Positions 53,547 through 64,000 of a stretch of 64,000 nt of DNA are shown here, one piece after another; within the stretch, counting starts at the first letter, position 1; the number at the start of each line of letters is the position of its first letter. The stretch is from Heracleum sosnowskyi (lineage: Eukaryota > Streptophyta > Magnoliopsida > Apiales > Apiaceae): NCBI GenBank assembly GCA_030848705.1, contig JAUIZM010000012.1, positions 7,132,679 to 7,196,678 of the forward strand, read 5' to 3'. The position numbers and the translations under genes were made by a program. A model generated the notes under the pieces. It had not been told where the DNA came from and made no database searches. It saw nothing but the letters and a program-made list of their open reading frames with translations.

Positions 53547-55871
53547 CTAAGTGTTAGTTTTAAGGACCCAGACTTGCTTGGATCCTTTGTCTTTCTTAAC
53601 AGTGTTAGTTTTTGCAGCGGAATTACTATCAACAGAGTTTAAACTAACATTGTCAGACTTTACACTTGCAGAGTTTGCTCTAACCCACTTCAGATTGGGT
53701 TTTAGCTCATAATAGTTGTGATAAATAGCATGATAACTCTTGCAAGTATAAATGGAATGCCAAGTGCTCCCACAGTGTGTGCATAAAGTCTGTGGTCTAA
53801 CTCTAACATAATCATTCTTTACTCCTGATGTAGAAGGTAAAGAATTGATATTTTTATTCTTTGTGCAGTAATTAGCAAGATGATTAGAACTACCACAATT
53901 ATAACATGTTTTCCTTGGAGCAGCACCAGTAGGCAAATGATTATTTCTTTTATTTATGCCTATCTTTCCATTCCTATTCTTCTTGGATCCTTTTGGTTTC
54001 ATGGCAGATTTTACCTCTTTCAACTTATGATTGAACTGTTTTCCTGTCATCAAGCCAACATTAACCTGTTTTTCACAAGTTTTTACTGGTTTTCTACCAG
54101 CTTCTATTTCCATAAGATTTTCTGTTATAATATTTTCCTGTTTTTCACAGGCTTCATCTGATTCCATATCAGCTTCCCTTATTACAACAGATTTTAACTT
54201 ATTGGCTTCTGGAACAAATTTCACAGGTTTAAGTTGTGGTTTTACCTTAACCTTGTCTTTAAACCTAAGTTCATCATTTTCACAATAACCTAAACCTACA
54301 GAATCTGTTTGAAACACTTGATGAGTGTCTCTTCCAGAATCTGTCCAGGTCTTGATTATTTTTCTTTCTTTTTCTAGATCAGATTCTAATTGCTTATATC
54401 TTTTCAGCAACTCCTGTTCTACATAAACAGCATCATCTCTTTCTTTTTGAATCTGCTTCATATTTTCAAGTTCTCCTTCAAGAAACTTGTTTCTATCTTT
54501 AAGACTAAGATTCTCAGCTTTAATTCTCTCATTCTCTAAAGTCTGATCCCTATAGCTAACATGTACGCTTTTCAGATATACTCTTAATTCAGATATATTA
54601 TCAGTATCATAAGCATAAGTAGTTAGGGGTACCTTATTTTCAGATGATTCAGTCTCATCTCTGACAGTTGCCATAAGAGCATAATTTTCTCCATCATCAG
54701 AGTCTGAAGTATCTGCCCAGTCTTTGCCTTTAGAGATGAGTGCTTTCTCAGATTTGCCTTTCTTGCACTCTGGGGCATAGTGACCCATCTCCTTACACCT
54801 GTAGCACTGGATTTCAGATTTATCCTTCTTGCCAGATTTGGTCTCCCTTCCATCAGACTTTCTGAAACTTCTTCTTTCAGAGTTTGAATCTTTCCTTGAG
54901 AATCTCTTTCCCTTCTTGAAGTTCTTGAATCCCATCTTCTTGAAGGTCTTCACCATCAATGCAGCCATTTGCATCATCTGTTCTTCATCATCCTCAGAGT
55001 CAGAAGCTTCATCAGAGTTTGAGTCATCATCAGAGTTTGATGACTCACTTTCAGATTTAATAACTAAAGCCTTTCCCTTGGCTTTCTTCCTTGATGATTC
55101 CTTCTTAATGGGCTTCTCCTCGACTTTGAGAGCAACAGATTTTGTCTTTTTACTCAATCTTCTATTCCTTTGTTCTATCTCCAGTTCATGAGTTTTCAAT
55201 AACCCATAGATTTCATCAAGATCTGTATCAGCAAGCTCATAATTATCTCTTATTGTGGTTGTCTTTAAATCCCACTTTTCAGGTAGAGATAACAGAAACT
55301 TGAGATTAGACTCTTCAAGCTCATATTCTTTATCAACCAGAGACAGATCATTCAATAGTTTGCAAAATCTGTCATAAGTCTCAGTCAAGGTTTCATTAGG
55401 TCTTGAATCAAAGTGCTCATACTCCTGTGTGAGTATTGTCTTTCTGTTCTTCTTAATAGCACCTGTTCCCTGGCATCTGACTTCTAAAGCATCCCATATC
55501 TCTTTGGCAGTCTTGCAGCCAATTACTCTGTTAGACATAACATTATCTAAAGCACTGTGGAGAAGATGTCTAACCTTTGCATCTTTTGCAATTGATGAGA
55601 TGTCCTCAGGAGTCATATCTTTCTTTTCCTTTGGAACAGTCTTTTGTTCTTGACCATCAACAACAGGGGACAATTTAGTTCGCATATGAGGACCATCATA
55701 GATTCTGTCAAGGTATTCTGGATCTGTAGCCTCCAGAAACATGGTCATCTTCACCTTCCAAATCGGATACTCTACTGGCCTGAGAATTGGAACCCTGATT
55801 GTTTCATATCGACTCACAGAATTGGGCTTAACCTGTTCAGCCTTAGGAGCAGTTTGATTTTCTTCAGACAT
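53547..55871 (-). CDS. gag: Copia gag polyprotein with three zinc knuckles
   Basis: This intact 774-residue protein begins at the first ATG after the primer site. Residues about 30-240 are the plant copia capsid domain (UBN2/gag type; ETIRVPILRPVEYPIWKVKM, EIWDALE). Residues 270-300 are Ser/Asp/Glu-rich. There are three CX2CX4HX4C knuckles: C356-C369, C656-C669 and C697-C710, more than the single knuckle usual for copia gag. A coiled coil spans about 430-505. It would form the virus-like particle and bind element RNA. Its stop is 13 bases before the pol frame opens. Confidence 0.93.
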   Translation of the reverse strand: MSEENQTAPKAEQVKPNSVSRYETIRVPILRPVEYPIWKVKMTMFLEATDPEYLDRIYDGPHMRTKLSPVVDGQEQKTVPKEKKDMTPEDISSIAKDAKVRHLLHSALDNVMSNRVIGCKTAKEIWDALEVRCQGTGAIKKNRKTILTQEYEHFDSRPNETLTETYDRFCKLLNDLSLVDKEYELEESNLKFLLSLPEKWDLKTTTIRDNYELADTDLDEIYGLLKTHELEIEQRNRRLSKKTKSVALKVEEKPIKKESSRKKAKGKALVIKSESESSNSDDDSNSDEASDSEDDEEQMMQMAALMVKTFKKMGFKNFKKGKRFSRKDSNSERRSFRKSDGRETKSGKKDKSEIQCYRCKEMGHYAPECKKGKSEKALISKGKDWADTSDSDDGENYALMATVRDETESSENKVPLTTYAYDTDNISELRVYLKSVHVSYRDQTLENERIKAENLSLKDRNKFLEGELENMKQIQKERDDAVYVEQELLKRYKQLESDLEKERKIIKTWTDSGRDTHQVFQTDSVGLGYCENDELRFKDKVKVKPQLKPVKFVPEANKLKSVVIREADMESDEACEKQENIITENLMEIEAGRKPVKTCEKQVNVGLMTGKQFNHKLKEVKSAMKPKGSKKNRNGKIGINKRNNHLPTGAAPRKTCYNCGSSNHLANYCTKNKNINSLPSTSGVKNDYVRVRPQTLCTHCGSTWHSIYTCKSYHAIYHNYYELKPNLKWVRANSASVKSDNVSLNSVDSNSAAKTNTVKKDKGSKQVWVLKTNT

Positions 55872-55920
55872 GATTATTACTGTGTTTGAATCGTAAAACT
55901 GTATATATTAAACAGCCTTG

Positions 55921-55932
55921 TCTCTGATACCA
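55921..55932 (-). promoter_or_regulatory. Primer binding site, initiator Met tRNA
   Basis: On the minus strand TGGTATCAGAGA lies two bases after the 5' LTR. It matches the standard plant initiator-Met complement (TGGTATCAGAGC) at 11 of 12 bases. Confidence 0.93.
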
Positions 55933-55934
55933 AT

Positions 55935-56479
55935 TGTTAGGCCGAATACACAATATATAATCAAGTATGTATGAGAATAACAATCAAGAACACAGGTTTG
56001 TAAATCAACAAACTGAATTATATTAAATAATTCTCTCTTAGTGATGTTAATGAATCACAAAGAGCTACTAGGTTACAAGAATAATATATTCAATGTTCGC
56101 GTCCCTTCTAGGGATAACCTATCTGTGTTTATATAGTACACAGCTACATACAATCCTTATCTAATTGATACTCCTATAAATTAGCTATACAATTATTATC
56201 AATTAAGGATTGCTTCAGTCTTCTGTCCAGTCTCCTTAGCTGTATCAATATATTCTGCTTCTTTCCATCTTCAGAATATATTGCTTCTAGAATCTTTATC
56301 TTTGCACCGACAGCTAAGTCAACTTTCATCCTGTCAGACTTTAGCAAACTCTGACTGGCTTCTATGTAAACTCTTCACCCAGTCAGACTTTACCAAACTC
56401 TGACTGGCTTCTATGTAAACTCTGATATGTACCTGGGACTTAAACACTGATGAACAAACGTCAGCAATTATATCTAACA
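55935..56479 (-). repeat. 5' LTR of young element (545 bp)
   Basis: It differs from 44456-45000 at only two positions by eye (ACTATGTTTCAAG versus ACTAGGTTACAAG). Confidence 0.97.
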
Positions 56480-56484
56480 AGAGA
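56480..56484. repeat. Target site duplication AGAGA, right copy
   Basis: It matches 44451-44455. Confidence 0.95.
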
Positions 56485-59477
56485 TCTTCTTTGGAGTAGT
56501 TCAAGAGAGACGGTGAATGATCCTTCAAGAGCACTTGAGACATAAATGTACAGTTCTTGCCTCACTTGATCAAATGCAGACGTAATCCTTAGAATATCTT
56601 CCTTCAATGCCTTCATGTATAATGAATTGTCTGGATTAACAGTTCTGATCTTCTCAAGCAACTTCAGAAATGTAGCATCATTGTTTGTGCCTCTCTGAGG
56701 GATATCAAACATCTCCCTTGCCTTATCCCATTTGATTCCTTGCTTCATCCTAACATCCAATCTCCTTTCTTTGACATGAATACTATGAAGACGTTGTTTG
56801 TCTTCATGTTCAGCCTTTTGAATTTTCTGCCTGTTGCTTCTTCAACTCCTTCTGAAACAAAGGGTCAGGAGTGTATAGATCAGTTTCATCTTCCCAATCC
56901 TCAAAGTTGGCCGCCTCTTCAACCTCCTCCTCACCAAAAGCTTCTTCAGGTATGGTCTTCCCAAGATCACCAGATGTGTCAAATTGGAAGTCATCATGTT
57001 CACCGTGGTAGTAGTATGCATCATCAAAGACAATCTCCTCCAATGATTGTTTCCCTTTCCCTTTATCTTTTCTTTCAGAAGCTCCTCCAGCTTCTCTATC
57101 TTCTCCTTTCTTCTCCTTCTCCCCCTTAGTTGATGAATCCTCTACAGTTTGAGCTTGAGAAGCTCTAGGATTCACCTCAGATGTTCCCCTTATATCTCCT
57201 CTCTCCTCCATCTCCTCATTCATCAGCATCATCATCCTTATCTTCATCATCACCCTCAAAGAATGTTCTTTGTTGTATTGTAGGTTGATGTGAATTCTTT
57301 ATCATATTATACAAGTGCTTCATACCTTCATTCAGATGCTCCATTCCACCTTCAATTTTAGAGAATCTTTGATCATTAAACCATTGATTTTCATCAACAG
57401 TTTGCTGAATAAAATCCACTTGAGCAGTAATGGCAGCAAACTGATCAACATTTGACGTTGTAAGATCAGAGACGTCCGAAGCCAAAAGTACTTGAGATTG
57501 CTGAACAACATTGATCTTTGGTAGGAGAGTAGTCTTCAAGCTTTCAATATCATCTTTAATCAAACCCAGCTGATTTGTTACAGAGGTGGAAGAAGAAGAC
57601 CGTTCAACCACTTGTGCTTTAAGAATGTCCTTCTCAGCCTGGGTTTCTTGCAGTTGTTTCTGTAGAGCAGCTATCTGAGCTAACAAAGAAGCAGTGTTTG
57701 TGTCAGTGTGTGCACTCACTTCAATTTCTCTCAGTGGTGTTTCACTCAACTCACGTGCTTGTGTATCACTCTCTGTTTGATTTTGATCTCTAATCACTAG
57801 CTGTCTTTCCTAGTAATCAGATTGAGTACCTGCAATAGAAATCACCCTAGCCCCTTCAAGAGAGGTCAGTGGTGGTGCAATGGGAGTTCGCAAATCCCGA
57901 TCCCTGGTTGAGTCTGTCAAAATATTTGACATTGTATACTGAATTGCTTCATAGACAGACTCACCAGGTTGCCTTTCACTTTCTCCAGTAAAAACTGCGA
58001 GTGAAAAATCCCTTAGGGGAGCCAGAGATGTTCCCTCTGGGAGGGGAGAAAATGATTCTATTAAAAGTGGCAAAGAATCAGATTTTCCCTCTAATGCCTG
58101 TGAGGGCACTTCTACCGTGACAATGGTAGACATTGTTTCAGATCCTAAGTGCTCTCCTAACAACGTGTCCTGAGTTTCTTCTATTTGGATGTCTTCTCCC
58201 ATTGTGAGTAATGGGAGAGTGCTTGACTCATTACAGGTTTCCAGGGCCCGATGGCGAATTTCAATAGATTCATCCTGTTGAGAGGATGTTTCCAGAGACT
58301 GTTCAATGGCCATTTCAAAGTCCATATCCTGTTGGGAGGACATGGATGGGCTTACGGATGTCTCCCTATAGGTTTTTCTTTTCTTTAAAGGTGGAGACGG
58401 AGCTGTGGGTGCACTCAGTGTTTGTTCACTACTAGACCTTTGTCTTATCATTAAAGCATATCCAGGTTGAGAGATTAAAGGATTAGACACTGTGTTTGGC
58501 TCTCTGACCTGGGAAAGAGATTGTGGTTCTACAACCTCTTGGTCTGTCCTATCAACCACTTGGGTTTCAGCAAAGGTGCCAGATGATCCAGAGATAGGAT
58601 GTATTACCTGTATTGGCAGTTCCTCTGAAGTTCCAGCTGCAATGATTAGTTGTTGATCAGGAACAAAAGGTTCAAAGGTAGGTAGGTGAATGAACTGAGC
58701 CATGAATGGACTTACAACCACTGGTGTTATGTTCAATTTTTGAGAAGTGTGGAGTCTTTGATAGAACTTACTAGCAGTAGTAGGAGAAGGAATAGATACA
58801 GCATTTAAGAACAACTCCTTGTGAGCATCAGATATCACATGATTGATTAAGATAGTGAGAAATCTAGGATAGAAACACCTGACTTTTCTACCACTATCAT
58901 GATCAATCCTGGCATTAGATACTCTCCTAACTATAAGACTCCAGATAAGATGACCAATGTTAAGTCTAACATTAAACACAATAGCATAAGCAATGTACTG
59001 CAACAAAGATGGAATATTTTGAAAATTGCTTTTAGTACAATTGCTGAAAACCTTAGCTAAAGTATCAAATAAGACATCCCATTCACAGACTAAATTAGCT
59101 TTACTGAGTTTGGGCAACTCCAAAGGACCTTGATAATGAATTCTGTTGAAAAACTGAATTAATTCAATATCAGAAGGAGTCCTATCAAAGTTGTCCCTAG
59201 GAAGTTGAAAAACTTCACAAAACAAACCCTCAGTAATAGTGTATTGTGTGTGCTCAATTGTGAAAGAAATAGAATTCAAATCATCAGAAATTACAGCACT
59301 AGAACACAATAATCTCAGTGGTTCAATCTTTAAATCAGCAGATAGACAAATAGCACGACTAAAACAACACTGCGAATTTAAAAACTCAATCCAAGGTCGA
59401 AAACGATCAACCGGACATTTCAAAGGATCAAAATACCCAATGTAATTGTTTTTAACAACCTCAAAATTCTGAGCCAT
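56480..59477 (-). pseudogene. ORF3 of old copia element, N-terminal and middle parts
   Basis: The first 555 codons (59477 to 57810) start at an ATG and hold the shared N-terminal domain (about 10-270, ending CFYPRFLTILINHV) and a low-complexity middle. An in-frame TAG (57810-57812) separates the next part (coiled coil, to 57216), then a frameshift near 57216-57260 leads to an acidic segment (to 56810). A further piece (56760 to 56480) ends at the guest insertion. Together with 43997-44455 this is an ORF3 broken by a stop, frameshifts and a 12-kb insertion. Confidence 0.82.
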
Positions 59478-60735
59478 AATTTACTAAGTAAGAATTAACA
59501 CAGAAAAACAAAAATTCAACTAATTATGAATAATTCGAATTTAAGGATTTTAAAATTAATTAAAAATTAATTAAAAATCCAAAATTTCAAAGTTCTCCAA
59601 AAATTACCAAATTTTAGTATGTTAATCCTTGACACAAAACACACACACTGATATTTTTAGAACTCAAAAACACCTATTAAAACTCTAAAAACGAATGACA
59701 AAACCCTTGGAATTCAAAAACTCAAGAACACAAAAACTTGATGAAATATGGATTTTAAACACTTAAATTAATGGGCTTGAGAAGATGAACACAGTGATGG
59801 TTTCCGTTTATAAAACAAACAAGTAATGAATCCGGAATCTGAAAAAGAATTGGGCAGCAATTCGTTACTTAGAGTATAAAACAGAGAGAAAAGATTGAAA
59901 GCAGTTAAGTTAAAACTTGAATTGATAGGACTATGGTGAAAAGTAAAAAAAATGAATATATATGAATAAAACTGATAGTACTAAGGTAAAAAGAAACTCG
60001 GTAGTACTATCCAGAATAAAAGAGAAAGTAAAATAAAAATAAAAATAAAAAGAACACCAAAAATAACCTAGCAGTACTAACAGACTACGGTAGTACTATG
60101 GTAAAATACACTAGCAGTACTATGACAAAAAGACCTAGTAGTACTAATTAAAAGACTATGGTAGTACTATGGAAAAAAGAAGAAAAAGAACAAAAACAAA
60201 AACAAAATAAAATAAAACCTTGTAGGACTAATAAAAAGAACTAGTAGTACTATCACTGGATAGTACTACCGATAGTACTACTAGTTCAAAACTAGTAATA
60301 CTAACGAAAAATGAATAAAAACAGATTTAACCAAAAAGAAAAATGTTGAGAATTAAAAAACTTTACAGAAAATGAATAAAAATGCATAAAAAATAGATAT
60401 AAGTCTAGAAAAATTCAAAGAAAATTCCATAAATCCTAGAAAAATATGCAGAATAATATGGAAATGCATAAAATTAATATAAACTTGCAGAAAAATTTAA
60501 ACAACATTATATACAATCTGAAACTCATCTAAATAATTCTGAATAAATATATTTTCAATAAAAATACATTTCTCCACTTAAAAAATACGAGAAAAATATT
60601 TTTAAAGAAAATAAATTATTCAGAAACATTTAAATTAACAAACAAGCAATTTCAAACAAGAATGGGCAGTAATATCACTTATTAATCAACATGAGAAAAT
60701 GATTTTTGTTGAGAACAAACATAACAGATATATTA
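59478..60735 (-). other. Pol-ORF3 spacer of old element with TAGTACTA motifs
   Basis: No ORF. About a dozen copies of a TAGTACTA-type motif, often as GGTAGTACTA or CTAGCAGTACTA, lie between 59968 and 60300. The same motif is clustered in this element's LTR at 42925-43030. Confidence 0.8.
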
Positions 60736-63700
60736 TCAATCACTAAGACTGTTTAACATACCCAATTTACCAACTAACCTGGTAAATGTGGATTCATCAA
60801 CAGATTTAGTGAATATATCTGCAGTTTGTTCTTCTGTGGGTACAAAGTGTAACTCCACAGTTCCATTCATGACATGTTCTCTGATAAAATGATACCTGAT
60901 ATCAATGTGCTTCGTTCTCGAGTGCTGCACAGGGTTGTTGGAGATTGCTATGACACTTGTATTATCACACAAAATGGGAATTTTGTCTAATGCAAAGCCA
61001 TAGTCCTTTAATTGATTCCTAATCCATAAGATCTGAGCACAACAGCTTCCAGCAACAATATATTCAGCTTCTGCTGTTGAATTGGAAACTGTTTGCTGTT
61101 TCTTGCTATACCAGGAAATCAACCTACCTCCTAGGAATTGACAACTCCCAGAGGTACTCTTTCTATCCACAACACTACCTGCATAATCAGAATCTGTATA
61201 TCCAACAAGATTAAAACCAGAATCTTTAGGGTACCAGATACCTAAATTAGGTGTACCCTTAAGATATCTCAAGATTCTTTTAACAGCAACGAGATGTAAA
61301 TCTCTTGGGTCCGCTTGGAACCTTGCACACAAGCATGTAGCATACATAATATCTGGTCTACTTGCAGTAAGATAGAGTAAGGAGCCAATCATACCTCTGT
61401 AGCTTGTAACATCTACCTTGATAGAATTTTCAGAAGCTCCAAGTTTGATGGCTGTTGAAGATGGAGTCCTTGCTGATGCTGAATCCTCCATGTGATACTT
61501 CTTGAGGAGTTTTTTGAGATACTTGGATTGACAAATAAATATACCATTTGACCTTTGACTTACTTGCAATCCAAGAAAGAACTTCAGCTCACCCATCATA
61601 CTCATTTCAAACTTACTCTGCATTAGCTTAGCAAATCTCTTACAGAGATCATCATTAGTAGACCCAAATATGATGTCATCCACATAAACTTGGACTAATA
61701 TCATATCACTTTTGTGTTTCTTTGAAAAAAGAGTTTTGTCTATGATACCTCTAACAAAACCATTTTCTAAAAGAAAACCAGAGAGAGTGTCATACCATTT
61801 TCTTGGGGCTTGCTTGAGACCATAGATAGCCTTGAAGAGAAAGTACACAAAGTCCAGCAGCTCCTGATTTTCAAAGCTAGGGGCTGTTCCACATAAACTT
61901 CTTCATCAAGCTCACCATTCAGGAATGCACTCTTAACATCCATTTGATAGACTTTAAAATTGGAATAAGCTGCAAATGCTAAGAACATCCTGATGGCCTC
62001 AAGTCTAGCCACTGGTGAATAGGTTTCATCATAATCAATGCCTTCAGCTTGAGAATACCCTTGTGCAACCAGTCTTGCCTTGTTCCTTGTAACAATGCCA
62101 TCCTCATCTATCTTGTTCCTGTATACCCATCTAGTACCAACTACTTTCTTGTTCTTTGGCCTGGGTACCAGCTTCCAGACTTGCTGTTGTTCAAACTGAT
62201 TGAGTTCATCTTGCATAGCAATCACCCAATCTGGATCAGTCAGTGCTTCCTCAGTTTTCTTTGGCTCCATTTCAGATAGAAATGCTAAATAATGACATTC
62301 ATTCTGAGTTGCACTTCTAGTTTTAACTCCAACACCTGGATCACCAATGATCAGCTCAAAAGGATGAGCTTTATTCCATACAGTCTGTCTTGGAAGATTT
62401 GATCTTGTTGATTCGCCTTGAAATTCACTTTGATGTTGTGAGTGACTAGATGATCCTTCATTTGCTCCCCCTGAGTTGTTTCTTGATTGCCTAGATGATT
62501 CTTCTCCAGTGTTGGTGGTATCTCCATTGTTACCAGTGTTTCCACCACCACCACCATGATCATTATCATCATTGTTATTATCATTACCAACAATAACTTC
62601 AGGTGGGGCTGCATCATCTGATTCTGAGTCTGGCAAGTTATCAAACTTCAGCTTCTCAGATGAATCTTCTTTTTGGATATTAGGGAGCTTAGTGTCATCA
62701 AAAGTAACATTGACACTTTCCTTTACTGTGTGACTGCCAACCAAGTAGACCCTGTAAGATCTTCTGGAATAACCAACAAAAATAGCTTCTTGTGCCTTGG
62801 CATCAAACTTGCCACGTTTCACATTGTCATCTATAAGCACAAAGCATTTTGCTCCAAATATATGAAAGTACTTGACAGTTGGTTTCTTGTTGTTCATGAT
62901 CTCATAAGGAGTCTTCATTAAGTCCTTGTTGATTAAAGTTCGATTCTGAGTATAACAGGCTGTATTTGCTGCTTCAGCCCAAAAGTACGTTGGAAGTTTG
63001 GACTCACTTAACATAGTCCTAGCAGCTTCAATCAATGTACGATTCTTTCTTTCCACTACTCCATTTTGTTGAGGAGTTCTAGGGGCAGAATACTGTCTTG
63101 TTATTCCTTTATCAGCACAAAATTCATTTAGAATTGCATTCTTGAATTCAGTACCATTATCTGACCTTATGGCTCTAACAGGGAATCTAGAATCAAGCTC
63201 AATCAACTTTACATGGTCAATCACCAGGTGTGGGGTCTCATCCTTGGAATGTAGGAATAAAACCCATGTATATTTTGAAAAGTCATCAACAATCACAAGT
63301 GCATATTGTTTCTTTGACATGGACATCACATTAACTGGACCAAACAAATCCATGTGCAGTATCTGAAGTGGTTCAGTTATTGAGGATGTGTTAGTGCCCT
63401 TGTGAGAAGCTTTCTTTGACTTTCCTTTCTGACATGCCTCACACAGTCCTTCCTATGTAAATTCCATCTGAGGCAAACCTCTAAACAATTCCCTCTTAAC
63501 TAAAGAGTTCATGGTTTTGAAGTTAAGGTCTTCTTGTGCCATAGCCAACTTTCATCTGATGAAGCTTTAGCATAAAAACAATTAACTTCATCTTGGGATC
63601 CGGAGTGCAGATCAGCTATGAACAAGTCACCTTTCCTTACTCCTTGAAGAGCAGGCTTTCCATTCTTCTTGTGAAGGATCTGACACTTCTCTCTTTCAAA

Positions 63701-63976
63701 GGAAACAGCATATCCTCTGTCACAGAAATGACTGATGCTGAGAAGATTGAACCTCAGACCTTCCACAAATGATACATCTTCAATGATAACATTTCCAAAC
63801 TTCAAACAGCCATATCCTTTTGTAATACCCTTGCTGTTATCTCCAAAGGTAACTACTGGGCCAGCTTTCTCAACCAAATCTGATAGCAGGGCTCTATCTC
63901 CGGTCATATGCCTTGAACAGCCACTGTCAAGAATCCACATAACACGGTTTACCTGTTTAACTCCCTGCAATATCAA
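60736..63976 (-). pseudogene. pol: Copia pol of old element, broken
   Basis: From 63976 down: protease with WILDSGCSRHMTGD, then a frameshift after WHKK near 63515, an in-frame TAG near 63455 before the integrase zinc finger CEACQKGK, the integrase core (MDLFGPV, SDNGTEF, VVERKN) and the first RT half (QMDVKSAFLNG) to 61767. A one-base shift near 61870 changes frame to 60736-61848, which has YVDDIIFG and the RNase H (YAGSVVDRKSTSGSC, STAEAEY). The start resembles the pol start of the young element, opening at TTGCAGGG. It is copia of the same lineage as its guest but not functional. Confidence 0.93.
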
Positions 63977-64000
63977 ATTGATTAGTCCTTCCTCGGAACC
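63977..64000 (-). other. Gag-pol junction of old element, cut by window edge
   Basis: Only a few bases are visible. On the minus strand they read into a pyrimidine-poor AATTTGATATTGCAG, acceptor-like. Confidence 0.35.

Larger units (their letters stand above)
44456..56479 (-). mobile_element. Complete young Sirevirus-like copia element (12,024 bp)
   Basis: All parts are present: identical-length 545-bp LTRs with TGTTAG...CTAACA ends, AGAGA target duplications, a primer site for initiator Met tRNA, gag, pol, ORF3 and a polypurine tract. I count two mismatches between the LTRs. gag, pol and ORF3 are each uninterrupted. It sits inside ORF3 of a related element. It could be a functional or very recently active copy. 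Confidence 0.97.
42344..64000 (-). mobile_element. Old Sirevirus-like copia element, nested host
   Basis: From left to right on the plus strand it shows a 3' LTR (42344-43735), polypurine tract, ORF3 remains (43997-44455 and 56480-59477), a spacer with TAGTACTA motifs, and pol (60736-63976); gag and the 5' LTR lie beyond the right edge. ORF3 is split by the complete element at 44456-56479. Pol and ORF3 have several frameshifts and stops, so it is clearly older than its guest. Confidence 0.9.

Noticed and set aside
54829..55191. 120-codon plus-strand ORF opposite gag
   Set aside because: Antisense shadow of the Ser/Asp-rich gag segment.

Overview
The window looks like nuclear DNA of a flowering plant, most likely a eudicot, with one ordinary cellular gene in a dense, repeatedly nested transposon landscape. 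The evidence is plant Ty1-copia elements with an extra third ORF and an initiator-Met primer site, a Tat-clade Ty3-gypsy element with two RNase H domains, plant-type Helitrons (one carrying an RPA fragment), and a plastid-targeted polyphenol oxidase. I cannot name the species. I see no tRNA, rRNA or CRISPR locus.

Layout. 1-5914: 3' half of a plus-strand Sirevirus-like copia element (ORF3, polypurine tract, 3' LTR). 5915-13185: minisatellites and rolling-circle elements, with two matching Helitron 3' termini (11309, 13185) and an RPA fragment. 13186-16620: the polyphenol oxidase gene, with a MITE in its upstream region. 17090-18083: a probable fold-back element. 18234-24573: a non-autonomous LTR element (TSD TGTAC) with a Helitron in its right LTR. 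24574-31517: Helitron termini and bodies and SINE-like units. 31518-40506: a decayed Tat element (TSD TTATT) inside a Helitron that itself sits in the 5' end of another Helitron. 41306-42343: start of a hAT-like transposon. 42344-64000: an old, broken minus-strand copia element whose ORF3 is interrupted by a complete, very young copia element (44456-56479, TSD AGAGA, LTRs differing at 2 of 545 positions).

How the parts relate. The three copia elements are relatives: gag, pol and a long ORF3 in the same direction, then a GGGGGAGAT-type polypurine tract. Each carries its own short sequence motif, present in its LTR and repeated inside the element: TCAACGAAA in the left one, CAGAGTTT in the young one, TAGTACTA in the old one. 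The Tat element has its own array of 13 palindromes at a 55-bp spacing, next to an antisense gene. Element-specific motif sets paired with rapidly diverging accessory ORFs are the most interesting pattern here; a cis-site/trans-factor pairing is my inference, not something the sequence proves.

Polyphenol oxidase is the only cellular gene I support. It is intact, intronless, and has all six copper histidines and a twin-arginine thylakoid-lumen signal.
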